Shown: positions 46,668 through 56,417, numbered from the stretch's first letter. The stretch: DNA of 56,682 bases from Faecalispora jeddahensis (GCF_000577335.1 NZ_CBYL010000023.1:1-56682), one strand, 5' to 3'. Notes: generated from the letters alone by a model not told the origin. Numbers and translations are program-made.

Positions 46668-48837
46668 TACAACTTCAAAAACCTATGATGATCTTCTGCA
46701 GGCGATGGAAACGAGCGGCCACGATTTTGATCTTGATCTGATCGGGCGGGCGTACCGGCTTGCGGAAAGCTCCCACACGGGGCAAAAGCGCCTTTCGGGC
46801 CAGCCGTACATCATTCATCCTGTGTCGGTCGCGTGCATCCTTGTGGAGCTTGGTATGGATTCGGAGTCCGTGGCGGCGGGCCTTCTGCACGATGTCGTGG
46901 AAGATACCTCCGTCGGGCTCGATCAGATCAGAAAGCAGTTCGGGTCGGATATTGCCAGTTTGATCGACGGCGTTACCAAGCTGGGCCGGATTCCCTATTC
47001 CTCGCGCGAGGAGCAGCAGGCGGAAAACATCCGCAAAATGCTGATCGCCATGTCCGAGGATATCCGCGTCATTATCATCAAGCTGGCGGACCGCCTGCAC
47101 AATATGCGTACGCTGGAGTACATGACCCCCCAGAAGCAGCGCGACAAGGCGCTGGAGAACATGGAGGTTTACGCCCCCATCGCGCACCGTCTCGGTATCC
47201 GCGCCATCAAGGAGGAGCTGGAGGACCTTTCTCTGCGCTACCTTGACCCGATTGCCTACCAGGAGATCGAAAATACGCTTGAGCTGCGCAAAAAAGACCG
47301 AGACCACTTTATTGAAACGACCAAGGCGCTGGTCTACGACCGTGTTTCCCGCATGATCCCCAATGTGTACCTTCAGGGCCGCGTTAAGAGCATTCACGGC
47401 ATTTACCGCAAGGTGTTCATGCAGGGCCGCAGCATGGATGAAATTTACGATATTTACGCGGTGCGCGTGATCGTGGATACCGTCAACGACTGCTATAACG
47501 TGCTCGGCATCATTCACGACATGTTCCGTCCGCTGCCGAACCGTTTTAAAGATTATATTTCCACGCCGAAGCCGAACCTGTACCAGTCGCTTCACACCAC
47601 GGTGATCGGCAAAGAGGGAATCCCGTTTGAAGTGCAGATCCGTACCTGGGAAATGCACCACACGGCGGAATACGGTATCGCTGCGCACTGGAAATACAAA
47701 CTGGGCCTTGCCGGCAAGGGCGATTCTCTTGAAAACCGCCTGGCATGGATTCGCCAGATGCTCGAAAATCAGAAGGACAGCGACGCGACCGACATCGTGC
47801 GCAACATCAAATCCGACCTTGTGCCGGAAGAGGTGTTTGTCTTTACGCCGAAGGGCGAGGTCATCAACCTGCCCATGGGCGCTACGGTCATCGACTTTGC
47901 CTATGCCATTCACAGCGCGGTGGGCAACCGCATGATCGGCGCCAAGGTGGATAAACGCATTGTCCCGATCGACTATAAAGTCAAAAACGGCGAGATCATC
48001 GAAGTCCTCACCACAAAGGAAGCTAACCACGGCCCCAGCCGCGACTGGCTCAAGATCGTAAAGACGAGCGAGGCGCGCAATAAGATCCGCCAGTGGTTCA
48101 AAAGAGAGCGCCGCGATGAAAATATTGTGGAGGGCCGTGCCGAGGTAGAGCGTGAGTTAAAGCGCAACGGCATCGCGCTCACCGAAGAAGAACTGAAAAA
48201 CTTCCTGCTCGGCATTGGGCGCAAGGTCAGCTGCAATACGATGGACGACGTGTACGCGGCCATCGGCTACGGCGGAATCCAGCTGTGGAAGAACATGCCC
48301 CGCCTGCGCGAGGAATACCTGAAAACGAGAAAGCCGGCTCAGACGACGGAACGCAAGCAGTCCCAAAGCCCCATCAAACGGGCGGCGGGCGGCGTTCTCA
48401 TCGACGGCATGGAAAACTGCCTGATCAAGTTCTCGCGCTGCTGTAACCCGCTGCCGGGCGACGAGATCATCGGCTTTATCACCCGCGGCTTCGGCGTGTC
48501 CGTTCATAAACGGTCCTGTCCCAACGTGCCGCGGAATATTGCAGAATCCCCTGAGCCGGAACGCTGGGTTTCCGCGCACTGGGAGAGCGGCGAGGTCAAG
48601 GAGGAATTCAAATCCACCCTTGAAATCGTGGCGGAGGTCCGCCCGGGACTTCTTGCCGACCTGACCCAGCAGATGTTTACCCTGCGCCTGTTCATCCACT
48701 CGCTGAACTCGCGCGAAACAAAGGACGGCAAAACAATCATTTCCGCTACCATCACCGTCAACGGTATCGACCATCTGGCCGGCGTGATCTCGAAGCTGAG
48801 CGGAATCGAAGGCATTCTGTCCGTTCGCCGTTCCTGA
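46660..48837 (+). CDS. rel: Bifunctional (p)ppGpp synthetase/hydrolase Rel
   Basis: This 725-residue long RSH protein makes and degrades the stringent-response alarmone. The HD hydrolase domain has AAGLLHDVVEDT (HD at 77-78). The synthetase has RFKDYISTPKPNLYQSLHTTV. The TGS domain has VFVFTPKGEVINLPMGATVIDFAYAIH. A helical and conserved-cysteine region (CLIKFSRCCNPLPGDEIIGF) and a C-terminal ACT domain follow. Both catalytic domains look intact. The ATG at 46660 overlaps the recJ stop; the longer open frame is a recJ shadow. Confidence 0.96.
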   Translation: MTDTTSKTYDDLLQAMETSGHDFDLDLIGRAYRLAESSHTGQKRLSGQPYIIHPVSVACILVELGMDSESVAAGLLHDVVEDTSVGLDQIRKQFGSDIASLIDGVTKLGRIPYSSREEQQAENIRKMLIAMSEDIRVIIIKLADRLHNMRTLEYMTPQKQRDKALENMEVYAPIAHRLGIRAIKEELEDLSLRYLDPIAYQEIENTLELRKKDRDHFIETTKALVYDRVSRMIPNVYLQGRVKSIHGIYRKVFMQGRSMDEIYDIYAVRVIVDTVNDCYNVLGIIHDMFRPLPNRFKDYISTPKPNLYQSLHTTVIGKEGIPFEVQIRTWEMHHTAEYGIAAHWKYKLGLAGKGDSLENRLAWIRQMLENQKDSDATDIVRNIKSDLVPEEVFVFTPKGEVINLPMGATVIDFAYAIHSAVGNRMIGAKVDKRIVPIDYKVKNGEIIEVLTTKEANHGPSRDWLKIVKTSEARNKIRQWFKRERRDENIVEGRAEVERELKRNGIALTEEELKNFLLGIGRKVSCNTMDDVYAAIGYGGIQLWKNMPRLREEYLKTRKPAQTTERKQSQSPIKRAAGGVLIDGMENCLIKFSRCCNPLPGDEIIGFITRGFGVSVHKRSCPNVPRNIAESPEPERWVSAHWESGEVKEEFKSTLEIVAEVRPGLLADLTQQMFTLRLFIHSLNSRETKDGKTIISATITVNGIDHLAGVISKLSGIEGILSVRRS

Positions 48838-48881
48838 GGGCTTGGTATCCCCTCACGACTGATTGGAAGGAGACTCGGCTT

Positions 48882-49520
48882 ATGAAAATCAACGCAATTA
48901 CCGGCGGACTGCTGGAAGAAAATTGCTATTTGCTCACCGACGACGAAACCGGCCTTTCCGCCGTGATCGATCCCGGTTTTACTTCTGCGCGGCTGGATGA
49001 AGCCATCCGCGCTCTGCCTGCGGAAAAAGTGACGCTCTGCCTTTTGACCCACGGCCACTTTGACCATATCGACGGTGTGCCGCACGTCAAAGAGCTGACG
49101 GGGTGCGAGGTGTACATCTCCCGTCCCGACGCGCCCTGCGCCGGCGACCCTGAAATCAGCCAGGGCAGCATGCTGCCCTCGATCCGGCACGAGAGTTTTG
49201 TGCCGGACCACATTTTCGACGACGGGGACGTCATTGAGCTGGGCAGCCTGAAAATCAAAGTGCTGTTTACGCCCGGGCATACCGTCGGCAGCTGCTGCTT
49301 TCTTGTGAATGATGTGATCTTCAGCGGCGATACGCTGTTTGCCGGCTCTATGGGAAGAACCGATCTTGCCACCGGCAGCAGCCGCGACATGCAGGAATCC
49401 CTGCAGAAGCTTGCCGATCTGGAGGGCGACTACTATGTCTATCCCGGCCACGGCCCCTCCACAACCCTGGAGAGAGAAAGACGGTACAATCCGTTTCTAA
49501 ATGAAGAGGAATTTTATTGA
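48882..49520 (+). CDS. MBL-fold metallo-hydrolase (glyoxalase II-like)
   Basis: This 212-residue metallo-beta-lactamase-fold protein carries the THGHFDHIDG metal motif, TPGHTVGSCCF, FSGDTLFAGSMGRTDL and YVYPGHGPSTTLERER. This is the YcbL/glyoxalase II-like group usual beside rel in Clostridia. GGAAGGAG lies 12 nt before the ATG. It overlaps hemZ by one base. Confidence 0.9.
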   Translation: MKINAITGGLLEENCYLLTDDETGLSAVIDPGFTSARLDEAIRALPAEKVTLCLLTHGHFDHIDGVPHVKELTGCEVYISRPDAPCAGDPEISQGSMLPSIRHESFVPDHIFDDGDVIELGSLKIKVLFTPGHTVGSCCFLVNDVIFSGDTLFAGSMGRTDLATGSSRDMQESLQKLADLEGDYYVYPGHGPSTTLERERRYNPFLNEEEFY

Positions 49521-51004
49521 TGGTTCTGTTGGTCGACGGGCACCCGTATCATTACGAAATGGAAAATTTGTGCCGGGTGTTCCTGCCTTATGAAGAAATC
49601 AAAACGATATTTGAAGTCCCCGAAGCGCTGCCGGAAACGCAGACCACCGTTTACACGGGCCTGCGGCAGCAGGGCGGTCAGGTGCAGATTTCCGTGCGGC
49701 TGCACCTGGGCGGCCGGATGCTGGAGGACAGCAGGTTCTTTCCGGAGTCCATCCTACGGATGGACAAAGAAGCGGAGCGCCTGATGGCGGTGATGCTGTT
49801 TGAGCTCTTCGCCGAGCGCTGCGGCTATCGCCCGCAGTGGGGCATTCTGACCGGCGTGCGCCCGATCAAGCTGCTGCGCCGTCTGTGCGGGCAGATGGGC
49901 CGGGAGCAGGCCATCGGGCATTTTACCTCCGGCTTTCTTGTCACACCCGAAAAAACGCGGCTGAGCGTGGTGACGATGGACAACGAGCAGAAAATCCTGT
50001 CCAAATCCCGTCCCGAATCGTACAGCCTTTACATTTCCATCCCGTTTTGTCCCACGCGGTGCGCGTACTGCTCGTTTGTGTCACAGTCGGTGGACAAGGC
50101 CATTCGATTGATGCCGGAATACGTTTCCCTGCTGTGCAAGGAGCTGAAACATACGGCAAAGGTGGCTGGGGAGCTGGGCCTGCGGCTCGAATCCGTCTAC
50201 ATCGGCGGCGGAACGCCCACGACCCTTTCGCCGGAGCAGCTGCGCACGCTGCTCGATACGCTTTGCACCCATTTCCCGGTTTCGTCCTGCCGCGAATTTA
50301 CGGTGGAGGCCGGCCGGCCCGATACCGTAACGCCCGAGCGCCTGCAGGTGCTCAAAGAATTCGGCGTGACCCGCATCAGCATCAATCCCCAGACGATGAA
50401 TGACGAGATTTTGGAGCGGATCGGCCGCCGCCACACCACCGCGCAGACGGTTTCGGCGTTTGAGCTGTCCCGCAAAATGGGCTTTGACAATATCAATATG
50501 GATTTGATCGTCGGCCTGCCCGGCGATACGGTGGAGGGCTACCGCAGCACGCTGGAACAGGTGCTGCGGCTTGACCCGGAGAGCGTTACCGTGCATACGC
50601 TGGCTCTGAAACGTTCCTCCCGGCTGAACCAGTCGGAGCGCGACGGCTTTGATCCCGACGCCGCCGCGGCCGCGCAGATGCTGGACGACACCGCGAAAAG
50701 CCTGTTTTCGTCCGGGTACGAGCCATACTATCTGTACCGGCAGAGCCGTATGGTCGGCAATCTGGAAAATACCGGCTGGGCCAAGCCCGGCTGTTACAGT
50801 GATTATAACGTGTACATCATGGATGAGACCCATACGATCCTGGCCTGCGGCGCGGGCGCCGTCAGCAAAGTCAAGGACCCGTATTCCGATACGCTGCGGC
50901 GTATTTTCAATTTTAAATTTCCGTATGAATATGTCAGCAGACATGAGGAAATGATTGCAAGGAAGGAGCAGGTGAAAGAGCTGTATGAACTATTTCGCAA
51001 ATAG
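49520..51004 (+). CDS. hemZ: Coproporphyrinogen dehydrogenase HemZ-like radical SAM protein
   Basis: This 494-residue radical SAM enzyme has the cluster motif CPTRCAYCSF (about 180-189), preceded by an N-terminal domain of about 160 residues typical of HemZ (GILTGVRPIKLLRRLCGQ). IGGGTPTTLSPEQL, DLIVGLPGDTVEGYRSTLEQ and the C-terminal HemN-like part (QSRMVGNLENTGWAKPGC) follow. The HemZ group is common in Clostridia without full heme synthesis, so coproporphyrinogen oxidation is not assured. The ATG at 49520 overlaps the upstream stop (TGATG). Confidence 0.88.
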   Translation: MVLLVDGHPYHYEMENLCRVFLPYEEIKTIFEVPEALPETQTTVYTGLRQQGGQVQISVRLHLGGRMLEDSRFFPESILRMDKEAERLMAVMLFELFAERCGYRPQWGILTGVRPIKLLRRLCGQMGREQAIGHFTSGFLVTPEKTRLSVVTMDNEQKILSKSRPESYSLYISIPFCPTRCAYCSFVSQSVDKAIRLMPEYVSLLCKELKHTAKVAGELGLRLESVYIGGGTPTTLSPEQLRTLLDTLCTHFPVSSCREFTVEAGRPDTVTPERLQVLKEFGVTRISINPQTMNDEILERIGRRHTTAQTVSAFELSRKMGFDNINMDLIVGLPGDTVEGYRSTLEQVLRLDPESVTVHTLALKRSSRLNQSERDGFDPDAAAAAQMLDDTAKSLFSSGYEPYYLYRQSRMVGNLENTGWAKPGCYSDYNVYIMDETHTILACGAGAVSKVKDPYSDTLRRIFNFKFPYEYVSRHEEMIARKEQVKELYELFRK

Positions 51005-51956
51005 CTACGTCAAATATGTCGATCACCTCGAGCAGATCAACGAGGCAGCCAAAACCGACCCGATCGGCATGATCGAGCAAATTGAATCCGCCTATCGCCG
51101 GTACCTGGGCTCCATCGTCAATACCATCACGGAAAATCCGGAGCGCAATAAGATCATTCTGCTGGCCGGGCCGTCCAGCAGCGGCAAGACCACAACCATG
51201 GAGATCATGAAAGAGATGCTCCAGAACCGCGGAGTTCGCTGCGCGACGATCTCTCTCGACGATTTTTACCGGGGAGAAAGCCAGGCGCCTCTCCTGAAAA
51301 ACGGCGATCACGATTATGAATCGGTGGATGCGCTGAATGTTCCCGTGCTGGAGAGCTGTATGATGAACCTGATTGAAACCGGACGCTGCGATGTGCCGGT
51401 ATTCGATTTTTCCATCCATCAGCCGACAGGCCATACTAAGCCGGTGGCTCTGCCGGAAAACGGCGTGGCCATTTTCGAGGGAATCCATGCGCTGAACCCG
51501 CGCATCAGCGCGCACCTGCCGCAGGATCACCTGCTCAAGCTGTACATCAGCGTCAAGCAGGATATTAAAGACAGCGCGGGCGTGGTGCTGTCGCACAACG
51601 ATCTGCGGTTTATCCGCCGCGTGGTGCGCGATTACAGCTTCCGCGGTGCCGGCCCCGAGCGAACGCTCTCCATGTGGCAGAATGTGCTTGACGGCGAGAA
51701 CAACTATATCCGCCCGTACAAGAGCGTGAGCAACATCACGATCAATTCCATCCACATGTATGAGCCCTGTATTCTGCGCCGTAAGGCCATCCCGCTGCTG
51801 CGCGAAATTTCGTGCGAGCATCCCCGCTATCATTACACCAGCCATCTCCTCACACAGCTCGAACGCTTTGTGCCGGTGGACGAAAGCCTTGTGCCGGAAA
51901 ACTCCATTCTGCGGGAGTTTATCGGCGGGAGCATCTACCAGAGCGCCGTGGAATAA
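50985..51956 (+). CDS. Uridine kinase-like nucleoside kinase
   Basis: This 323-residue P-loop kinase of the uridine kinase/phosphoribulokinase group has Walker A LAGPSSSGKTTTMEIM (about 58-74), TISLDDFYRGE, DVPVFDFSIHQPTG and AIFEGIHALNP. Many clostridial relatives have about 550 residues, with an N-terminal TGS/synthetase-like region; here only a helical linker (ANSYVKYVDHLEQINEAAKT) precedes the kinase. The start overlaps hemZ by 20 nt. Substrate not determined. Confidence 0.87.
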   Translation: MNYFANSYVKYVDHLEQINEAAKTDPIGMIEQIESAYRRYLGSIVNTITENPERNKIILLAGPSSSGKTTTMEIMKEMLQNRGVRCATISLDDFYRGESQAPLLKNGDHDYESVDALNVPVLESCMMNLIETGRCDVPVFDFSIHQPTGHTKPVALPENGVAIFEGIHALNPRISAHLPQDHLLKLYISVKQDIKDSAGVVLSHNDLRFIRRVVRDYSFRGAGPERTLSMWQNVLDGENNYIRPYKSVSNITINSIHMYEPCILRRKAIPLLREISCEHPRYHYTSHLLTQLERFVPVDESLVPENSILREFIGGSIYQSAVE

Positions 51957-52121
51957 GTTTCGGATGATCGGCAAAGCTGCGCTGCCGCCGAATTGCGAAA
52001 TAATTTGATTTCACTGCATCGGTTTCGCGCCGCCCGGCGGTTTTCGACAGTCTGAATGCTTTTTACAGGTTTGGACCATTTTGCACACAAATAATTTATA
52101 ATTTGTTTACAGGACAGATTC

Positions 52122-52151
52122 TTGCATTGTTAGCCAAATAGGTGGTATAAT
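52122..52151 (+). promoter_or_regulatory. Promoter of the coiled-coil protein gene
   Basis: TTGCAT is followed after 18 bp by TATAAT, 33 bp before the ATG. Confidence 0.75.
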
Positions 52152-52184
52152 CGAAGTAACAAAAATCGAAGGAGCGTGTCTACG

Positions 52185-52472
52185 ATGGGCCTTTTTGAAG
52201 ATGTTGTCATCAATGCGAAATCGGCGGCGAATGCGGTCGGGAAAAAAGCCGGTCAGCTTGTGGATGTATCCAAACTGAAAATCAGTGCGGCCGAGCTGAA
52301 TAACGAAATCAACAAAAAGTATGAGGCTTTGGGCAAAGCGGTTTACGACGCCAAAAAAGCAGACAGCGATCCTGCGGATTTGGTAGCCGAAGCAATGGTC
52401 GCGATTGACGAGCTTCAGGATCAGCTGAAGGCGCTCGAGGAGCAGATTCAGGAAGCTTCTGCCCAGCTGTAA
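52185..52472 (+). CDS. Small coiled-coil protein
   Basis: This 95-residue charged helical protein (LFEDVVINAKSAANAVGKKAGQLVDVSKLKISAAELNNEINKKYEALGKAVYDAKK...LKALEEQIQEASAQL) has heptad-like leucine spacing and no cysteines. Similar small proteins are widespread in Clostridia without known function. GGAG lies 10 nt before the ATG at 52185, and a GTG three codons earlier overlaps that site. Own promoter and terminator, so it is a single transcript, probably well expressed. Confidence 0.8.
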   Translation: MGLFEDVVINAKSAANAVGKKAGQLVDVSKLKISAAELNNEINKKYEALGKAVYDAKKADSDPADLVAEAMVAIDELQDQLKALEEQIQEASAQL

Positions 52473-52499
52473 TCCCCTTTGAGCAAAACAGACGAATGA

Positions 52500-52538
52500 A
52501 ACGCCCGGATTCCGTTTTGGCGGAATCCGGGCGTTTGT
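52500..52538 (+). terminator. Terminator of the coiled-coil gene
   Basis: AACGCCCGGATTCCG pairs perfectly with CGGAATCCGGGCGTT around a 6-nt loop. Confidence 0.8.
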
Positions 52539-52638
52539 GTATCGATGGATTTTCGCATAACCGTTCCCCGGGGCTAATATAAATTCCAAAGAGAGGGCAA
52601 ACGCCCGAACGGGATTTTTGGGGAATGGATGTGCTACT

Positions 52639-54387
52639 ATGGGGAAAGCTTCCCGCAGGAAGAGCCAGAGCTTTTTACACGGTGCTTTGATTCTGACAGC
52701 GAGCATTTTAATCGTAAAATTGATCGGCGCCCTATTCAAGGTGCCGCTGACCTGGGTTATCACGGAGGATGGCCTGGGGTATTTCAATACGGCCTATAAT
52801 TTTTACGGGCCGATTTACAGCCTGGCCACAGCAGGATTCCCGATCGCGATTTCGCGCCTGGTTTCCGAAAGCTGCACCCGCGGCGCTTACCGTGACATCC
52901 GGCGCATCCACCGCGCGTCGGCCCCCATCTTTATCGGCACCGGAACGGTCGGCTTTGCGCTGATGGTGTTCGGCGCAGCCGCCTACGCAAAAATCATCGG
53001 CAACGAAAACGCCCTGCCCGCGCTGTACACGCTGGCGCCGGCGATTTTGTTCAGCTGTTTAACCGCCATTTATCGGGGATACTATGAAGGTCTGCGGAAT
53101 ATGTATCCCACCGCAATTTCAGAAATCATCGAAGCGCTGAGCAAGCTGACGGTCGGGCTTTCCGCCGCCTGCCTGATTCTGCATCAGGGAATGAAGGAAT
53201 ACGAAACCCTCGGCACGGTGTTCGGCGTGGCCGCCGCTTCGCGCGATTACGCGAGGAGCGCGGTGCTGCCCTACGCCGCCGCGGGCGCGATCCTTGGCGT
53301 AACGGTCGGCTCGCTCCTCAGCTTTCTGTTCCTGTTCTGTCGCCACAAGCTGATCGGCGACGGCATTACGGAAGAAAACTTGAGAAATTCTCCGCCGCCG
53401 CGCAGCATGCGCAAAACGGTCTCCCGTCTGGTGAGAACGGCGATCCCCATCGGGATCGGGGCCATGGCGGTCAATGTGGCTGCCATGGTGGACACCACCT
53501 TTTTGCAGACCCGGATACACAATGTAATGGAGCAAAATCCACAGGTATTGCTTTCCATGTATCAGGGAATGATACCACAGATCAACATTGAGACAGATAC
53601 CGTCCCGAATTTTCTGTTCGGCTGCTTCTCCATGGCGCTGACGCTGTTTATGCTGGTACCGGCCATCACACAGGCGTTTGGCATCAGTGCGCTGCCCAAC
53701 GTGACCGCCGCGTATACGCGCGGGGAAGCACTGCACCTGAAAAAGAGCATGGAAGCGGTTCTACGGGTTACCGCACTGTTCAGCATCCCCGCGGGCATGG
53801 GTCTTGCGGTGATGGCGGGGCCGGTGGCGCGCCTGGTATTCGGCGCACGCCCCTCACTGCCCATTACCTCTCATGTTCTGGTCATTATGGGAGTCGGCGC
53901 GATTTTCGCGTCGTTCAGCACGCCGGTCAACAGTATGCTGCAGGCGGTCGGCCGGGTCGATCTGCCCGTAAAGCTTCTGGCGGTAGGGCTGACGATCAAG
54001 GTGACGCTCAATTACTTTCTGGTGGGAATTCCGGAAATCAACGTGCTGGGCGCCGGCGCGGGCACACTGGTCTGCTATTTTTTCCTCACGGTGGCGGCGC
54101 TGATCTGTCTGTGCCGCGAGACCAGAATCCTGCCGGATTTTCTTTCGATTTTCGGCAAGCCGCTCATCGCGTCCATCCTGTGCTGCGCCGCTGCGTGGTC
54201 GACTCGAGGGCTGCTTTCGCATGTTCTTTCAGAGAATCTTTCCACGCTGGGCGGAGTAGGCGCGGCGGTGCTGGTTTATTCGCTTTCGCTGCTGTGTTTG
54301 CGTGCAATTTGCCGCGATGATATTTTGATGCTCCCGAATGGGCAAAAAATTGCAAAAATACTTGAAAAACATGGATGGATAAGGTAA
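52639..54387 (+). CDS. spoVB: Stage V sporulation protein B-like flippase
   Basis: This polytopic membrane protein of about 582 residues belongs to the MOP exporter superfamily with about 14 segments. Family features are the N-terminal SFLHGALILTASILIVKLIGALFKVPL, GYFNTAYNFYGPIYSLATAGFPIAISRLVSE and the middle IPIGIGAMAVNVAAMVDTTFLQ. SpoVB is thought to move lipid II for the spore cortex. It is followed by mazG, as in the Bacillus yabM-yabN order. The ATG at 52639 is uncertain; a TTG at 52618 is in frame and neither has an ideal ribosome site. Confidence 0.9.
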   Translation: MGKASRRKSQSFLHGALILTASILIVKLIGALFKVPLTWVITEDGLGYFNTAYNFYGPIYSLATAGFPIAISRLVSESCTRGAYRDIRRIHRASAPIFIGTGTVGFALMVFGAAAYAKIIGNENALPALYTLAPAILFSCLTAIYRGYYEGLRNMYPTAISEIIEALSKLTVGLSAACLILHQGMKEYETLGTVFGVAAASRDYARSAVLPYAAAGAILGVTVGSLLSFLFLFCRHKLIGDGITEENLRNSPPPRSMRKTVSRLVRTAIPIGIGAMAVNVAAMVDTTFLQTRIHNVMEQNPQVLLSMYQGMIPQINIETDTVPNFLFGCFSMALTLFMLVPAITQAFGISALPNVTAAYTRGEALHLKKSMEAVLRVTALFSIPAGMGLAVMAGPVARLVFGARPSLPITSHVLVIMGVGAIFASFSTPVNSMLQAVGRVDLPVKLLAVGLTIKVTLNYFLVGIPEINVLGAGAGTLVCYFFLTVAALICLCRETRILPDFLSIFGKPLIASILCCAAAWSTRGLLSHVLSENLSTLGGVGAAVLVYSLSLLCLRAICRDDILMLPNGQKIAKILEKHGWIR

Positions 54388-54435
54388 TATAGTACTAGTT
54401 TTCGCCGGCTATATTCCAGGAAAGGACCTGTCAGA

Positions 54436-55260
54436 TTGGATTTTCAAAGAAAAGAAACTTACACGATTGAGGACCTGCTGCAAATCGTCAGAATTCTCCG
54501 TTCGCCCGGGGGATGCCCCTGGGACCGGGAGCAGACACATCAAAGCATCCGGGCCTGCCTGATTGAAGAAACGTATGAGGCGGTCGAAGCCATCGACACC
54601 GAAGATACGGAGCTTCTGAAGGAAGAACTGGGCGATGTGCTGCTTCAGGTAGTGTTCCATGCAGATTTGGAAACTGAGGCAGGCAGGTTCAATTTTGATC
54701 AGGTTGCCGACGGCATCTGTAAAAAGCTGATTGTTCGGCATCCCCACGTGTTCGGGGATGTCCATGTCCAGGATTCCGCGGAGGTTCTCAAAAACTGGGA
54801 TGCCATCAAAAAGAGCACCAAGCACCAGTCGACTCAGGCACAGGTGCTGGAAAGCGTTTCACCCGCACTGCCAGCTTTGATGCGCAGTGCCAAGGTGCAG
54901 CAGAAAGCGGCAAAATCGGGGTATGACTTTGCCGATGTCTGGCAGACGCTGCAAAAGGTGGAGGAAGAAACCGCGGAACTGAAGGAGGCGATCCGGAGGG
55001 GTAATGCGCAGGACTGCCAGCAGGAGGTCGGAGATCTTTTGTTTTCAGTAGTGAATGCGGCCCGGCACCTGAAAACGGAACCGGAGCAGGCGCTGACCAT
55101 TTCCTGCAACAAATTCATCGCGCGTTTTACCGCGGCGGAGGAGTTGGCCAAGGAAAGGGGACAGCGGCTGGACACTTTGTCGCCTGAAGAGTTGGACAGG
55201 CTTTGGGATGAAGTAAAACAGCGTACCATTCCCCAGCTGGAAAACCAGACTGAAAAATAA
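54436..55260 (+). CDS. mazG: Nucleoside triphosphate pyrophosphohydrolase MazG
   Basis: This 274-residue protein has two MazG repeats. The first has LRSPGGCPWDREQTHQSIRACLIEETYEAVEAID and EELGDVLLQVVFHA. The second has GYDFADVWQTLQKVEEETAELKEA and QEVGDLLFSVVNAARHL. The conserved EExxE/ExxD metal sites are present in both. It clears abnormal NTPs. The start is TTG at 54436 after AGGAC. No N-terminal methylase-like YabN domain, so it is the short form. Confidence 0.93.
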   Translation: MDFQRKETYTIEDLLQIVRILRSPGGCPWDREQTHQSIRACLIEETYEAVEAIDTEDTELLKEELGDVLLQVVFHADLETEAGRFNFDQVADGICKKLIVRHPHVFGDVHVQDSAEVLKNWDAIKKSTKHQSTQAQVLESVSPALPALMRSAKVQQKAAKSGYDFADVWQTLQKVEEETAELKEAIRRGNAQDCQQEVGDLLFSVVNAARHLKTEPEQALTISCNKFIARFTAAEELAKERGQRLDTLSPEELDRLWDEVKQRTIPQLENQTEK

Positions 55261-55282
55261 AATTTTGGAGGTAACAAATCTT

Positions 55283-55558
55283 ATGAACAAAACAGAATTG
55301 ATTTCTGCAGTGGCAGAGAAAGCCGCTATTTCCAAGAAGGACGCCGACAGCGCAGTGAATGCAATGATCGATGTCATCATCGAGACCGTTGCGAAAGAGG
55401 AGAAGGTTCAGCTGGTTGGCTTCGGTACTTTCGAGGTTCGTTCCCGCAACGAAAGACAGGGCCGTGACCCCAGAACCAATTCCCCCATCACGATCCCCGC
55501 GTCCAAGATTCCGGCATTCAAGGCTGGCAAAGCATTTAAGGATGCTACCGACAAATAA
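55283..55558 (+). CDS. hup: DNA-binding protein HU
   Basis: This 91-residue histone-like protein starts MNKTELISAVAEKAAISKKDADSAV, has VQLVGFGTFEVRSRNERQGRDPRTNSPITIPASKIPAFKAGKAFKD with the DNA-clasping arm, and ends normally. GGAGG lies 11 nt before the ATG at 55283. It sits between mazG and rqcP, as in many Clostridia but not in the Bacillus yab cluster. Confidence 0.96.
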   Translation: MNKTELISAVAEKAAISKKDADSAVNAMIDVIIETVAKEEKVQLVGFGTFEVRSRNERQGRDPRTNSPITIPASKIPAFKAGKAFKDATDK

Positions 55559-55729
55559 ACTGTTATCGATATTGAAGGCTGCGGACAGGCGTTTTGCGTT
55601 TGCCGTGGCCTTTTGTGTTATCGTCGGCAGAGTGGATCGTTGTGCTTTTTCTTCCGTTTTGGGCGGGAGAAACGACGGCCTTGGATTCAATGGCCTTATA
55701 GAAGCATAGAAAAGGAGAAAATTTGTCTC

Positions 55730-55972
55730 ATGAGATTGGATAAGTATTTAAAAGTATCCCGTCTGATCAAGCGGCGCACCGTTGCAAACGAAGCGTGCGA
55801 CGCCGGGCGGGTCATGGTAAACGGCAAGGTCGCCCGCGCCTCTTATGAGGTAAAGGAGGGCGATGTGCTGGAGCTGCAGCTCGGCGCGCGCAGCCTGAAA
55901 GTGCGCGTGGTGCGGGTGAGCGAATACGCCCCCAAAGGGGAAGCGTCCGAAATGTACGAGGCGGTTTCCTGA
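55730..55972 (+). CDS. rqcP: RqcP (YabO) S4-domain protein
   Basis: This 80-residue protein is essentially one S4 RNA-binding domain (MRLDKYLKVSRLIKRRTVANEACDAGRVMVNGKVARASYEVKEGD). RqcP helps RqcH add alanine tails to stalled nascent chains during ribosome quality control. AAGGAG lies before the ATG at 55730. It is directly upstream of the yabPQ pair as in Bacillus. Confidence 0.93.
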   Translation: MRLDKYLKVSRLIKRRTVANEACDAGRVMVNGKVARASYEVKEGDVLELQLGARSLKVRVVRVSEYAPKGEASEMYEAVS

Positions 55973-56120
55973 ACTGAGCCAGAATATGTCCCTTTGCGCC
56001 AGCATATATGTAGTATAGCCCAATCCGCTTTCGCGCCGGATTCCTTGCCCTCTCCGCAGGTGGAAAAGACCGGAAGAAAAGCGGAATTGTGATAAACTAT
56101 ACTGTCGGGAGGGTACGATC

Positions 56121-56417
56121 ATGGCGGAAGAAAAGAAACCAGCAGCCAAAACGGTCCGCGCGCCGCACAGCCTGATTGTGGATAACAGAAAAACGCTTAC
56201 GGCAACAGGGGTCTCGAATGTAGACAGCTTCGACGACCAGACGGTGGTGGCGTATACCGACCTTGGCGAAATCGTCATCCGCGGCCGGAACCTGCAGATC
56301 GGCAAGCTCAATACCGAAACCGGCGAGCTGACGATCACGGGGGAAATCTATTCTGTTACCTATACCGATCAAAAACAGAGCAGTGGGGGCGGTGTGTTCT
56401 CCAAGATGTTCCGATAG
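56121..56417 (+). CDS. yabP: Sporulation protein YabP
   Basis: This 98-residue YabP/YqfC-family protein has HSLIVDNRKTLTATGVSNVDSFDDQTVVAYTDLGEIVIRGRNLQIGKLNTETGELTITGEI, the full family core. It is required in the mother cell for spore formation and expected under sigma-E control; AACTATACTGT upstream is not a convincing sigma-E site. GGGAGG lies 8 nt before the ATG. Confidence 0.94.
   Translation: MAEEKKPAAKTVRAPHSLIVDNRKTLTATGVSNVDSFDDQTVVAYTDLGEIVIRGRNLQIGKLNTETGELTITGEIYSVTYTDQKQSSGGGVFSKMFR

Noticed and set aside
46675-48030. Long minus-strand open frame (451 codons) opposite rel
   Set aside because: Antisense shadow of a highly biased coding sequence; no ribosome site, low-complexity composition rich in His/Arg/Val, and rel is unambiguous.
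50081-50944. 287-codon minus-strand frame opposite hemZ
   Set aside because: Shadow of the radical SAM gene.
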